64,000 bases of DNA from Streptacidiphilus melanogenes (GCF_000787835.1 NZ_BBPP01000035.1:3673-67672); one strand, 5' to 3'. Counted from the stretch's first letter, positions 43,007-52,062 are shown. Translations and numbers: made by a program. The notes: generated by a model not told the origin, from the sequence alone.

Positions 43007-45444
43007 GTCTTCTTCCCGTTCCCGCCGGGCGCGCCGTCCTTCTCGGTCATCTCGAACCAGACGAGCTTGCCCTCGCCGCTCGGGCGCACACCCCAGCGGT
43101 CGGCGAGCAGGTCCAGCAGGACCAGGCCGCGCCCGGAGGAGGCCATCTCGCCCGGGGAGCGGAGGTGTGGCAGCTCGTCGCTGCCGTCCGAGACCTCGAT
43201 GCGCAGCCGGCGTTCGCCGGGCGGCCCGGAGAGCTCCGCCAGCAGCGCGCCCTCCTGGTCGGTGTGCAGCAGCACGTTGGTGAGCAGTTCGGAGACGAGC
43301 AACACGGCGGCGTCGGCGTCGTCGGGGCAGTTCCAGTCCTGGAGGATGCCGCGCAGTTCGCGGCGGGCGGAGGCGACGCGCGCGGGTTGCCCCTGGCCGA
43401 CGGTCACGACGAGGCGGCGGCCGACGGGCCTGGGCGCGCCGTCGATCGGGTCACGGCGGAGCAGCAGCAGGGCGATGTCGTCCTCGCGGCGGTCGGCCAG
43501 CCGCCCGGCGCCGGCGTGCGAGCCGGGTCCGTGCACGGCGCGGATCAGCGCGTCGGCCATGCCTTCCAGGTCGGAGGCGGGGCCGGGGGCCACCACGTCC
43601 CGCACCCGGACCCAGCCGCTGAACATGTCGTGCCCGCCGGTCTCGATCAGGCCGTCGGTGCAGACCATCAGCACCTCGCCGACCTGGAGCTCCAGCGCGG
43701 TGACGGGGTAGTCCTCGCCCTCGGGGGCGAGGCCGAGCGGCAGGCCGCCGTCGACGTGGCGGATGACGGTGGTGCCGTCGGTCATCCGCAGCACCGGGTG
43801 CGGGTGGCCGGCGCGCGCGATCTCGAGGCGTCCACGCGCGGGGTCGGCCTCGATGTAGAGGCAGGTGGCGAAGCGGTCCGCGTCGAGGCTGGCCAGAAAG
43901 CGGGAGGCCCGGGCCATGACGGCGTCGGGCCGGTGGCCCTCGACGGCGTACGCGTGCACGGCCGTGCGCAGCCGGGACATCACTCCGGCGGCGTGCACGT
44001 CGTGGCCCTGCACGTCGCCGACGACCAAGGCGATCCGGCCGCCGGGCAGGTCGACGACGTCGTACCAGTCGCCGCCGACGAGCAGTCCGCCGCCGGTGGG
44101 GATGTAGCGGGCGGTCATGGTCAGACCGTCGATCTCGCGCGCCGAGTCGCCCATGCTGCGGCGCAGGCCGCGCGAGAGGGCCCGCTCCGCCTCGTTGGTG
44201 TGCGCGCGCTCAAGGGCCTGGGAGAGCATCCGGGCCACAGTGGAGAGCACCGCTCGCTCGTCCGGGGTGAACGCGACGGTCGTCTCGAACGCGGCCAGCC
44301 AGGTGCCGGTGGTGCGGCCCGCGGTCACCAGCGGCAGAAAGGCCCACGACCGGCGGTGGAACGGCTCGGCGAGGGGCCAGGTCGCGGGGAAGTGCCGCTG
44401 GTACTCGGCAGGGGAGGACAGGTAGATCGGTCGGCCGGTCCGCACCACCTGCGCCGCCGGGTACTCGGTGTCCAGCGGCATCTCGAAGGCGCCGGTCTGC
44501 GTGGGGGTGTGTCCGTGCTGGCCGACGACGGTGAGCTTGGTGCCCTTCACCCCGAACACGGCCTGGGCGTCAGGGGAGAAGCCCGGCATGGCCAGAGTCG
44601 CGGCGACCCGCAGCACCTCGCTGGTGGTGCCCGCCTCGGCCAGGGCCCGGCCCGCGTCCAGCAGGAAGGCCTCGCGCGAGCGGCGCAGGTCGGCGGCGGG
44701 CAGCCGCGGCGCGGTCGTGGGCAGCGTGTTGAGCTCGTGGATCTGGCGGCGTTCGCGTTCCGCGTCGGCGGCGTGAGCCGCCGGTTGGGCGGCGGCAGCG
44801 GGCTGGGGAGGCCGCGCCTCGCGTGGGGCGGCGCCGTCGTCGGCGTCGTCGACCGGCGGGTGCGGCGCGGCGTTCGGGTCGGGGCCCGGCACGCGGCTGC
44901 GGCCGTCGAGGACGGTCCCTTGCAGGCTGTACGGGCTGTTCGCCGGGCCGGGGGATATCTGGAGGTGGAGTGTGCGCAGCAGGCGGCCGTCCGGGGTCAC
45001 CACCCGGACGCGGACCTCGCCCGGGCGGGCCTCGCTCGCGATCAGCTGGGAGAGCGCACTGAGGCGCACGAAGTCCTCGCCGTGCAGGCGGGCGCGGATC
45101 GTGGCGGCGTTCGGCATCGGCCCGTCGAGGGGGAGGCCGAGGAGTTCGCGGGTGCGGGCGTCGGCCTCGACGATCCCCCGGGCGCGGTTCCAGCGCCACA
45201 CGCCGATGCCGGCGGAGCCGAGGACGGCCGCGCTGAGCTCGTCGGGGGTGAGCTCGCCGGGGGTGAGCTCGCCGGTGAGGTCGGCCGGTCCGGGTTCGGC
45301 GGTCGCGCGGCCGTTGCCGGTGGGCTCGTCGGCCGGCCCGGGGGAGCCGGGGCGCGCGGCCGATCGCGTGGCCGAGGGCGAGCCCGCCTGCGCTGCCGGA
45401 GGCGCGGCTGCTGAGCGCGCGACCGGGTCTGATGCGCTGGCCAT
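42991..45444 (-). CDS. PAS-GAF-SpoIIE phosphatase with ATPase domain (first copy)
   Basis: An 817-aa multidomain protein. N-terminal 60 residues are low complexity and include the short repeat GELTPGELTPDEL. A PAS-like fold is at about 70-180 (LGSAGIGVWRWNRARGIVEADARTRELLG), a GAF domain at about 255-420, a PP2C/SpoIIE domain at about 435-660 with GGDWYDVVDLPGGRIALVVGDVQGH and CTDGLIETG and DDIALLLLRR, and an HATPase (RsbW-like) domain at about 700-805 with VSELLTNVLLHT and GRGLVLLDLLADRWG. Such fusions act on anti-sigma-antagonists in partner-switching pathways. No antagonist or sigma gene is adjacent. Confidence 0.92.
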   Translation of the reverse strand: MASASDPVARSAAAPPAAQAGSPSATRSAARPGSPGPADEPTGNGRATAEPGPADLTGELTPGELTPDELSAAVLGSAGIGVWRWNRARGIVEADARTRELLGLPLDGPMPNAATIRARLHGEDFVRLSALSQLIASEARPGEVRVRVVTPDGRLLRTLHLQISPGPANSPYSLQGTVLDGRSRVPGPDPNAAPHPPVDDADDGAAPREARPPQPAAAAQPAAHAADAERERRQIHELNTLPTTAPRLPAADLRRSREAFLLDAGRALAEAGTTSEVLRVAATLAMPGFSPDAQAVFGVKGTKLTVVGQHGHTPTQTGAFEMPLDTEYPAAQVVRTGRPIYLSSPAEYQRHFPATWPLAEPFHRRSWAFLPLVTAGRTTGTWLAAFETTVAFTPDERAVLSTVARMLSQALERAHTNEAERALSRGLRRSMGDSAREIDGLTMTARYIPTGGGLLVGGDWYDVVDLPGGRIALVVGDVQGHDVHAAGVMSRLRTAVHAYAVEGHRPDAVMARASRFLASLDADRFATCLYIEADPARGRLEIARAGHPHPVLRMTDGTTVIRHVDGGLPLGLAPEGEDYPVTALELQVGEVLMVCTDGLIETGGHDMFSGWVRVRDVVAPGPASDLEGMADALIRAVHGPGSHAGAGRLADRREDDIALLLLRRDPIDGAPRPVGRRLVVTVGQGQPARVASARRELRGILQDWNCPDDADAAVLLVSELLTNVLLHTDQEGALLAELSGPPGERRLRIEVSDGSDELPHLRSPGEMASSGRGLVLLDLLADRWGVRPSGEGKLVWFEMTEKDGAPGGNGKKTQPSV

Positions 45445-45535
45445 CGGCGGGGCCCCTTCGACTACGGATTTATGTGATCACCCTACGGCCCGATGCCCCC
45501 TCAGGTCGCGACGACAATCAAGATCATCCGTGCTT

Positions 45536-45560
45536 TTGCCTCTGGGGCAAGAAACTTGCC
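45536..45560. promoter_or_regulatory. Putative operator of the XRE-cupin gene
   Basis: TTGCC (45536-45540) and GGCAA (45546-45550) form an inverted pair with five-base spacer; a second TTGCC follows at 45556-45560, exactly 20 bases after the first, so sites sit on one helix face. It lies between divergent SpoIIE-type and XRE-cupin genes, 30-55 bases before the XRE start. Confidence 0.5.
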
Positions 45561-45591
45561 TACCTGGCCGCAGCGGGTGTCCACTGGGGTC

Positions 45592-46191
45592 ATGGACGCA
45601 GACGCCACCGGAACGGGGCTCGGGCCCGAGGACCTCCCGGGCCTGGGAGCCCGCCTCCGCGAGCGCCGCCTGCGCAGCGGCCTGACCCTCGAGGCCGCCG
45701 CCGCGCGCGTCGGTCTCTCCCCGGCCCACCTCTCCCGGCTGGAGACCGCCAAACGGCAGCCCTCCTTGCCGTTGTTGCTGGGCCTGTCCCGAGCTTACGC
45801 CGTTCCCCTCGACGTACTGCTCGGGGAGGCCCCCGCGGCGCCGACCGCAGTGATCCGCGGCGGCGCCGCGGAGCCCAGCCTCGCCGGAGGCTGGACCTAC
45901 CGGGCCGCGGGAGCGCCCGGCCGGGCGATGCAGGCGCTGCGCGTGCACGTACCGCCGGACATCCAGGACGCGGTCGTGCGGGTACACCCCGGCGAGGAAT
46001 GGCTGTACGTGCTCAGCGGCCGTCTCGTACTGACCCTCGACCGCGAGCGCCACCTGCTGGAGCCGGGCGACTCCGCCCACTTCGACTCCATGCGTCCCCA
46101 CCGCCTGGCGGCGGACACGCCGACCGGCACCGATCTGCTCTTCCTGCACACGCTGCTGCAGAGCCCGACCTCGGAGTTGTGCCTTGGCTGA
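45592..46191 (+). CDS. XRE-cupin transcriptional regulator
   Basis: A 199-aa regulator. HTH of Cro/CI type at about residues 16-70 (GARLRERRLRSGLTLEAAAARVGLSPAHLSRLETAKRQPSLPLLLGLSRAY) and a single-domain cupin at about 115-190 (VVRVHPGEEWLYVLSGRLVLTLDRERHLLEPGDSAHFDSMRPHRL). The cupin likely binds a small ligand; HP.EEW.YVL.G is the conserved cupin strand. The next gene starts inside its stop region, so the two are translated together. Confidence 0.93.
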   Translation: MDADATGTGLGPEDLPGLGARLRERRLRSGLTLEAAAARVGLSPAHLSRLETAKRQPSLPLLLGLSRAYAVPLDVLLGEAPAAPTAVIRGGAAEPSLAGGWTYRAAGAPGRAMQALRVHVPPDIQDAVVRVHPGEEWLYVLSGRLVLTLDRERHLLEPGDSAHFDSMRPHRLAADTPTGTDLLFLHTLLQSPTSELCLG

Positions 46192-46387
46192 CCACATCCA
46201 CACCCTGCCCGCCGGTCCCCTCCCCACGGCCCCCGCCGCGGAGTACGTCCCCGCCGGCCCCGTCGAGGACGGCGCGAAGCGGACGGCGCGCCGCGTCAAC
46301 ATCCGCGTCTTCATCTACGTGATCGGCCTGCACGTCTTCGCGGGCTTCGCCATGCTCCTCTTCTACGCCGCCGGCCACCGCAGCTGA
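46184..46387 (+). CDS. DUF6126 family tiny membrane protein
   Basis: A 67-aa protein starting at a TTG inside the end of the XRE gene (eight-base overlap). A Pro/Ala-rich leader and the basic KRTARRVNIR precede one strong hydrophobic segment, VFIYVIGLHVFAGFAMLLFYAAGH. The RVFIYVIGLHVFAGFAMLLFY pattern is what I know as DUF6126, found after XRE-cupin regulators in streptomycetes. Function unknown; possibly a membrane sensor or transport accessory for the coupled regulator. Confidence 0.85.
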   Translation: MADHIHTLPAGPLPTAPAAEYVPAGPVEDGAKRTARRVNIRVFIYVIGLHVFAGFAMLLFYAAGHRS

Positions 46388-46415
46388 CCGCCCCTCGCCC
46401 GCGGCCCCCCAGGGC

Positions 46416-47024
46416 TCACGGCAGGCGGGCGATCAGCTCCGCCGAGGTCTGCGGAGTCGAGAACATCGGGAAGTCGTAGGTGATGGCGTTCTCGTGCTCC
46501 TCCTTGGAGACCGCGGCCGTGCAGTCCGTCAGGGTGATCACCCGGTAGCCGTTCTCGTAGCCCGTGCGCATCGTCGACTCCACGCAGCAGTTGGTGAGGA
46601 AGCCGCCGATGACCAGCGTGGTGATGCCCTTGCTGCGCAGGATGAAGTCCAGGTTGGTGCTGGCGAAGGTGTCCAGCCCGCGCTTGCCCTCCACCACGAT
46701 GTCGCCCGCCTGCGGGGCCAGCACGTCCGCGATCTCCGCGCCCCAGGTGCCCTTGACGAACGCGTTGCCGTCCACGACGCCCTTGAGGATGCCGTAGGGG
46801 TGGCGGGTGATCTCGTGGTAGCCCGGCGCGAAGGAGATCGGGGCGTGCACGACCGTCACCCCCGCCCGGCGGGCGGCCGCGACCAGCTGCCGGGTGTTGT
46901 CCAGCATGCCGGTGGCCTCCATGACCGGGCGCACGGCCTCGTGCAGCACCCCGCCGTCGGAGACGAACTCGTTCTGAAACTCGATCAGGAGCAGCGCCGT
47001 GGTGCCGGGATCCAGAGTCGTCAT
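46416..47024 (-). CDS. Isochorismatase-family cysteine hydrolase
   Basis: A 202-aa protein. Catalytic triad regions: ALLLIEFQNEF where family members usually have an Asp in the LLVIDMQ position, the KG lysine region around GILKGVVDGNAF, and the Cys in GGFLTNCCVESTMRTGYENG. FSTPQTSAEL ends it. Substrate cannot be inferred. Start at ATG 47024; a GTG at 47033 is in frame. Divergent from nothing close; minus-strand neighbour ends at 47100. Confidence 0.85.
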   Translation of the reverse strand: MTTLDPGTTALLLIEFQNEFVSDGGVLHEAVRPVMEATGMLDNTRQLVAAARRAGVTVVHAPISFAPGYHEITRHPYGILKGVVDGNAFVKGTWGAEIADVLAPQAGDIVVEGKRGLDTFASTNLDFILRSKGITTLVIGGFLTNCCVESTMRTGYENGYRVITLTDCTAAVSKEEHENAITYDFPMFSTPQTSAELIARLP

Positions 47025-47099
47025 GGCACTCACTCAAGCACGCGCCACCCACCCTGACGAGACCGCCTACGGGTGACACGCGTCCGGGCCGGGGCGGCG

Positions 47100-47828
47100 T
47101 CAGGTCTGCGGCACGCCCTCCTCGCGCAGCAGCCGGAGGAACGCCCGGATGCCGTTGATGACCTCCTGGTTGTCGGTCAGGCTGCCGAGGGTGTCCTCGA
47201 ACTTGCGGCCCAGCGCGTGGATGCGCGCCTCCAGCTGGTCGTCGCGCCGGCGCGCCAGCACCGCGAGGCGGTCCAGCTCCTGAGCCAGGCGACGGGTCTC
47301 CGCGTCCAGGCCCGCGACACCGGCCTCCGCGGTGTCGAGACGGTCCTTGAGGGCGATGATGTCGTCGCGGGGGAAGCTCGCCTCCTCGCGCAGCACGCCG
47401 ATCCGGGTACGCAGATGGCGCAACCAGGCCTCGGCGGGGCGCAGCACGGTGGCGATCAGGTAGAACGCGCAGAACCAGTAGCCGACGGCCTGCCCCGACA
47501 CCGCCGCGACCACCCCGATGACGAGGGCCGAGACCAGGTGCGCACCGACCGCGGACCGCAGCAGGCGGGCCGCGATCCGCTCCGCGTCCAGCTCACGGCC
47601 CGCGGCGATGTCGAGCCCGGCCGCCCGGCCCTCGGCGATCTCCTGACGTGCCGTGTGCGCCTGGAAGTACAGGTTCCATGGCACCGTCAGCAGCACGGCC
47701 AGCCACATCAGACAGACCGCGCCCGCACCGAACCCGAGCAACACCGACGTCGACACGTGCGCGACGAAGTGCAGCAGCACGCCGAGGACGGCGGCGCCGA
47801 CCACGACGATCCCCAAGAAAGCACCCAT
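47100..47828 (-). CDS. Hypothetical membrane protein with coiled coil
   Basis: A 242-aa protein with two hydrophobic segments at residues 1-25 and 27-50, another pair at about 92-128 (HLVSALVIGVVAAVSG; YWFCAFYLIATVLRP), and a C-terminal cytoplasmic coiled coil at about 150-225 (DIIALKDRLDTAEAGVAGLDAETRRLAQELDRLAVLARRRDDQLEARIHALGRKFEDTLG). I do not recognise the family. Confidence 0.7.
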   Translation of the reverse strand: MGAFLGIVVVGAAVLGVLLHFVAHVSTSVLLGFGAGAVCLMWLAVLLTVPWNLYFQAHTARQEIAEGRAAGLDIAAGRELDAERIAARLLRSAVGAHLVSALVIGVVAAVSGQAVGYWFCAFYLIATVLRPAEAWLRHLRTRIGVLREEASFPRDDIIALKDRLDTAEAGVAGLDAETRRLAQELDRLAVLARRRDDQLEARIHALGRKFEDTLGSLTDNQEVINGIRAFLRLLREEGVPQT

Positions 47829-47954
47829 GACTCGATCTTGGAGCGACGGGGCGCGGCGGACCAGGGTGTTCCTACTCAGGACCGTCTGGGGGAATCAGCC
47901 TGGTGCGCACCAGGGCGGACGAGTTCCCGCCGACCCGGCCCCGACGACGAGGGC

Positions 47955-48302
47955 TCACCCGTTCGCGCGGGGGTGGCTCGGTTCGTAGAGGGCCAGGTCG
48001 CCCCCGCCCGGCAGGCGCAGGCCGGTGAGCAGCCCCCAGGCGAGCTGCTCCACGGGGCGGGTGAACTCCACGCCCTTCGCCTGCAGTTCGGCCATGGTCC
48101 CGATCAGGTCCTCGCACATCAGCATCAGTTCGTGCGAGTGGACGGACGTGGCCGGGTGGAAGGCGATCTCCGCGGGCGGGGCCTTGAAGATCAGCCAGCC
48201 GCGACCGGCGTCGACGCAGGGCATGCCGAGCACGTCGCGGAAGAAGACACGGTCGGCCTCGGCGTCGCTGCTGTAGATGACCACATGCGCACCATTGATC
48301 AC
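47955..48302 (-). CDS. VOC-family protein (glyoxalase/dioxygenase superfamily)
   Basis: A 115-aa single beta-alpha-beta-beta-beta module: HVVIYSSDAEADRVFFRDVLGMP, LIFKAPPAEIAFHPATS, and LLTGLRLPGGGDLALYEPSHP. The HVVIYS His and the LALYEP Glu are the usual metal-binding residues of the half-barrel. GTG start. Nine bases from the stop of the kinase gene, so possibly co-transcribed downstream of it. Confidence 0.87.
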   Translation of the reverse strand: MINGAHVVIYSSDAEADRVFFRDVLGMPCVDAGRGWLIFKAPPAEIAFHPATSVHSHELMLMCEDLIGTMAELQAKGVEFTRPVEQLAWGLLTGLRLPGGGDLALYEPSHPRANG

Positions 48303-48311
48303 GATTCGACG

Positions 48312-49754
48312 CTACGGCGCTCCGGCCCCGGCGGCAATCCCGGACGGGCGGGAGACGGACAGCGCCACCACCGCGCCCGGCCGGAGCACCGCGCCGGCCA
48401 CCGGGTCCTGGGAGCAGACGGTGTGCGGCGCGGCCTTGGTCCCCGTGCAGGAGCCGAAGGAGAGGTGGCCGATCCGGAGGCCGGCTGCCTGCAGTTCGCG
48501 TCTGGCGCGGGCGAGGCTCTGACCTGTCAGCTGCGGCACAGCGTGGGTTCCGGCGCCGGGCGCCGCGTGGCCGGAGGCGAGCCAGCCGCCGACCGAGACC
48601 ACGCCGGCCACCGCGACAGTCACCACGGTCGCGCCCACGAGCCGTCGCCGTCCGCGTCGCCGGGGACGGGGCCGGGAGTCCCCGCTCGGCTCGGCCCCGT
48701 TTTCGGGTTCCGTCTCGGCTGCGGTCGCGGAGTCGGCAGCGGCCCAGCTGCCGGATGCGCCCGACGTGCCCGACGTGGCTGAGGGGGAGCGCAGCGGCAG
48801 GGTCGCGTCCGTGCCGGGCCAGGGCGACGGGGGCAGTTCGGCGAGCGTGGGAGCGTACCCCACCGGGGTGTGCGGCGTCGCCGCAGCAGGTTCGGCGTCC
48901 AGGACCGCGCGCAGCGCCGCGCCCATCGCGGCGGAGTCCGGGTAACGCTCGGAGGGCTGGCGGGACAGCGCGCGCAGCACGAGCGCGTCCACCTCGGGGG
49001 CGAGTGACGGCGCGAGCAGCGACGGCGGCTCGGGGTCCTCGTGCAGGCGACGCCAGACCGTGTTCAGCGGGGTGTCCGCGGTCAGCGGCAGGAGGCCCGT
49101 CAGCAGCTCGTGCAGCAGGCAGCCGACCGCGTACAGGTCGCTGCGCGCGTCGGCGGCCTCGCCGCGCGCCTGCTCGGGGGAGAGGTAGTCGGCGGTGCCG
49201 ATGACCGTCCCGGCGGCCGTCAGCGCCTGCTCGGCGGCTGCCTCGCCCCGGCCGAAGCTGCGCGCGATGCCGAAGTCCATCAGCTTGACCGCGACGGTGC
49301 CGTCCTCGACGACCATCACGTTGGCCGGCTTGACGTCGCGGTGGACCATGCCGTGCCGGTGCGCGTGGTCGAGGGCGTCCAGGATCTCCGCGACGACGCG
49401 CAGCGCCTGACGCGCGGGCAGCGGCCCGTCGTCGGCGAGGACCTGCGCCAGGGTCCGGCCCGGCAGGTACTCCATCACCAGGTAGGGCAGGTCGAGGTGC
49501 GGTCCGGCCCCCTCGCCCGAGTCGAAGACGGCGACGATGCCCGGGTGGTTGAGCGAGGCGGCGGCGCGCGCCTCGCGGCCGAAGCGCACGCGCTGCACCG
49601 GGTCGGCGGCCAGCTCGGGCCGTAGCACCTTGACCGCCACGGCGCGGTCCAGCCGCAGGTCGCGGGCACGGTAGACCTCGGCCATGCCGCCGCTGCCGAG
49701 CAGTTCGCACAGCAGGTAGCGGTCGCCGAGGGCGGGAGGCTGCAGGGTGTCCAC
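48312..49754 (-). CDS. Ser/Thr protein kinase with one PASTA domain
   Basis: A 480-aa eukaryotic-type kinase. Kinase domain residues 10-285: [10 protein letters not shown] loop, Lys42 in [15 protein letters not shown] with Asp140, DFG at 160-162, and GTADYLSPE. Juxtamembrane Ala/Ser/Pro linker to 370, transmembrane 372-390, one extracellular PASTA at about 405-470 ([24 protein letters not shown]). PknB-type kinases normally carry four PASTA repeats; one is few. GTG at 49754 has no Shine-Dalgarno, and only 137 bases containing the tandem repeat separate it from the sugar operon. Confidence 0.92.
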   Translation of the reverse strand: MDTLQPPALGDRYLLCELLGSGGMAEVYRARDLRLDRAVAVKVLRPELAADPVQRVRFGREARAAASLNHPGIVAVFDSGEGAGPHLDLPYLVMEYLPGRTLAQVLADDGPLPARQALRVVAEILDALDHAHRHGMVHRDVKPANVMVVEDGTVAVKLMDFGIARSFGRGEAAAEQALTAAGTVIGTADYLSPEQARGEAADARSDLYAVGCLLHELLTGLLPLTADTPLNTVWRRLHEDPEPPSLLAPSLAPEVDALVLRALSRQPSERYPDSAAMGAALRAVLDAEPAAATPHTPVGYAPTLAELPPSPWPGTDATLPLRSPSATSGTSGASGSWAAADSATAAETEPENGAEPSGDSRPRPRRRGRRRLVGATVVTVAVAGVVSVGGWLASGHAAPGAGTHAVPQLTGQSLARARRELQAAGLRIGHLSFGSCTGTKAAPHTVCSQDPVAGAVLRPGAVVALSVSRPSGIAAGAGAP

Positions 49755-49764
49755 GACGCGATGC

Positions 49765-49891
49765 TGGCCCGGTTCTTTGTGGGAATCATGTGATCCCCAC
49801 AGAAGAACCGGGCCAGGGCGCCGGCCTGATCGTGGGAATCATGTGATCCCCACAGAAGAACCGGGCCAGGGCGCCGGCCTGACCGTGGGAG
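49765..49891. repeat. 53-bp tandem repeat with embedded dyad
   Basis: Unit 1 (49779-49831) and unit 2 (49832-49884) differ at one base, and a third partial copy starts with GTGGGAGTC at 49885. Each unit contains the dyad GTGGG..CCCAC. In addition, unit 1 pairs with the preceding TGGCCCGGTTCTT (49765-49777) to give a long hairpin closed by AAGAACCGGGCCA (49802-49814). It lies between the 3' end of the sugar ABC operon and the 5' end of the kinase on the minus strand, so it must hold the operon terminator and perhaps the kinase promoter. Confidence 0.85.
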
Positions 49892-51235
49892 TCAGGCGCG
49901 GCCGGAGGACTTCTGCGTGCGGCGGGACAGCGAGTCGACGACCACCGCGGCCAGAAGCACGCCACCAGTGATCATGTACTGGATGTCCAGGGTCAGGCCG
50001 AGCATGAACAGCCCGGCGTTGATCGACTCGATGACCAGGATGCCGAGGAGGGCGGACCAGACCCGGCCGCGGCCACCGAAGAGCGAGGTGCCGCCGATGA
50101 CGGCCGCGGCGATGGCCATCATCAGGTTGTTGGGGTCCGCGCCCGCCTGCCCGGCGGCGTTGGTGGTGGCCGCGATGGCCAGACCGCCGAGCGCGGCGAA
50201 GGTCCCGGAGATCGCGTAGACCGAGATCCGCACCATCGGGACGCTGATACCGGCACGCCGGCTCGCCTCGATGTTGCCGCCGACCGCGAACACCTTGCGG
50301 CCGTAGGTGGTGCGGCGCAGCACGAAGTCGCAGATCACCAGCAGGGCCAGGAAGATGACCACGTTGTTCGGCACGCCCGAGGCCCGGTTGAGGATCCACG
50401 CGACCAGGAACGCCCCGACGGCCAGCACCACCGTGCGCGCGATCAGCTCGGCGGTGGGGCGGGCCGGCACGCCGGCCGCCTTCCGTCGGCGCTGCTCCAG
50501 GAAGCCGCTGGCCGCGAAGCCGACCACCGCGATGCCGGCCAGGATGTAGGCGCCGGCGATGTCGCCGCCCAGGAAGTACGAGTTGCCGGAGAACAGCGCG
50601 TTCAGCGCCTTCGGTTCCAGGTTGATCGTGCCGGTCGAGCCGAGCAGCCAGAGCATGACACCCTGCCAGGCCAGGAAGCCGGCCAGGGTGACCACGAAGG
50701 CCGGCACACCGATCTTGGCGAAGATCCAGCCCTGCGCCGCGCCGATCGCCATGCCCGAGAGCAGCGTGACGATGACCGCCAGCCAGGCGTTCCAGTTGTG
50801 CTCGACGGACAGCACCGCGTAGATCGCCGCCGCCAGGCCGCTCACCGAACCGACCGACAGGTCGATCTCGCCGAGCAGCAGCACGAAGACCAGGCCGACG
50901 GCGAGCATGCCGAGGCCGACCATGTAGTAGACGATGAACTCGGCGTTGGCGGCGCTGAAGTACTGGCTGTTCTGCAGACTGAAGATCAGCCAGATGATGA
51001 TCAGGCCGATGACGACCGGCAGCGAGCCCAGCTCACCGCCGCGCACCTTGCGCTTGAACTCGTCGACATAGCCCCGCAGGCCCTCCTGGCGGACCAGCAG
51101 GCGCGGGTCGACGGGCGGCGCGATGGCGGCCGACGGCGTCGGGTCGAGGCCCGGCGGCGGCTCCAGCGGGTTGAACCCGCCCAGCGGATCGGACGGGTCG
51201 GGGGAGCCGGAGGGACGAGTGGGGGGTGTGCTCAC
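49892..51235 (-). CDS. xylH: Sugar ABC transporter permease, XylH-like
   Basis: A 447-aa permease with about ten helices in the BPD_transp_2 family. LLLGEIDLSVGSVSGLAAAIYAVL, PAFVVTLAGFLAWQGVMLWLLGS and the cytoplasmic loop ASRRAGISVPMVRISVYAISGTFAALGG are typical; GGTSLFGGRGRVWSALLG follows. The long N-terminal 55-residue Pro-rich tail is cytoplasmic. Third gene of the operon; its start overlaps the ATPase stop by four bases. Xylose specificity is inferred from family resemblance, not proved. Confidence 0.88.
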   Translation of the reverse strand: MSTPPTRPSGSPDPSDPLGGFNPLEPPPGLDPTPSAAIAPPVDPRLLVRQEGLRGYVDEFKRKVRGGELGSLPVVIGLIIIWLIFSLQNSQYFSAANAEFIVYYMVGLGMLAVGLVFVLLLGEIDLSVGSVSGLAAAIYAVLSVEHNWNAWLAVIVTLLSGMAIGAAQGWIFAKIGVPAFVVTLAGFLAWQGVMLWLLGSTGTINLEPKALNALFSGNSYFLGGDIAGAYILAGIAVVGFAASGFLEQRRRKAAGVPARPTAELIARTVVLAVGAFLVAWILNRASGVPNNVVIFLALLVICDFVLRRTTYGRKVFAVGGNIEASRRAGISVPMVRISVYAISGTFAALGGLAIAATTNAAGQAGADPNNLMMAIAAAVIGGTSLFGGRGRVWSALLGILVIESINAGLFMLGLTLDIQYMITGGVLLAAVVVDSLSRRTQKSSGRA

Positions 51236-52062
51236 GCCTCTCCTTCCGGACGCGGCCAGGTGGCGCGCGCCGCGCGCCGGGTGACCGCGTTGTCGGTGGC
51301 GCCGGTGATCGCGGCGATGATCGTCTCCTGGGTGGTGCCGGCCATCGGGAACGTGCCGTTGTTCCGCCCGAGCCGAAGCACCGCGACGGTGTCGGCCACC
51401 GCGGCCACGTCGACCATGTTGTGACTGATCAGGATGACGCCGAGGTCCCGGCCGCGCAGCCGCTCGACCAGGTCCAGGACCTGCGCGGTCTGCTCGACGC
51501 CGAGGGCGGCCGTCGGCTCGTCCAGGATGACGACCTTCGGGTCGCCGATCAGCGAGCGGGCGATGGCGACCACCTGCCGCTGACCACCCGACAGGCTCGC
51601 CACCGGGATGCGCACGCTCGGGATGCGGATCGACAGCGTGTCCAGCAGCTCCTGGGCGCGCTTCTCCATGGCCACCTCGTCGAGGGTGCCGTGCGTCGTC
51701 AGCTCACGGCCGAGGAAGAGGTTCGCGACCACGTCGAGGTTGTCCGCGAGCGCGAGGTCCTGGTAGACGGTCGCGATGCCCAGGTGCTGGGCGTCCTGCG
51801 GCCGGTGGACGGAGACCGGCCGCCCCTCCCACTCGATCTGGCCGTCGTCGATGGTGTGCACCCCGGCGATGGACTTGACCAGGGTGGACTTGCCGGCGCC
51901 GTTGTCGCCGACCAGCGCCACCACCTCGCCCTGGTGGACCTCCAACTCCACGTCGGTCAGGGCCTGCACGGCGCCGAAGCGCTTGGAGATGCCGCGCAGG
52001 GCCAGGACCGGTTCGCCGTCGGCCAGGGCCGAGGCGTAGGAACGGGAGACGGGGTCGGTCAC
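51232..52062 (-). CDS. xylG: Sugar ABC transporter ATPase, XylG-like (single domain)
   Basis: A 276-aa single-domain ATPase. Walker A GDNGAGKST, Q-loop near TVYQDLALADNLDVV, signature LSGGQRQVVAIARSL, Walker B VVILDEPTAALGVEQTAQVLDL, and H-loop LISHN. Classical XylG/AraG ATPases have two such domains (about 500 aa), so this is the shorter streptomycete form. GTG start overlaps the binding-protein stop. Confidence 0.92.
   Translation of the reverse strand: MTDPVSRSYASALADGEPVLALRGISKRFGAVQALTDVELEVHQGEVVALVGDNGAGKSTLVKSIAGVHTIDDGQIEWEGRPVSVHRPQDAQHLGIATVYQDLALADNLDVVANLFLGRELTTHGTLDEVAMEKRAQELLDTLSIRIPSVRIPVASLSGGQRQVVAIARSLIGDPKVVILDEPTAALGVEQTAQVLDLVERLRGRDLGVILISHNMVDVAAVADTVAVLRLGRNNGTFPMAGTTQETIIAAITGATDNAVTRRAARATWPRPEGEA

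Noticed and set aside
41746-45414. Plus-strand open frame of about 1220 codons
   Set aside because: Shadow of the minus-strand Mut7-C and SpoIIE-type genes; no motif.
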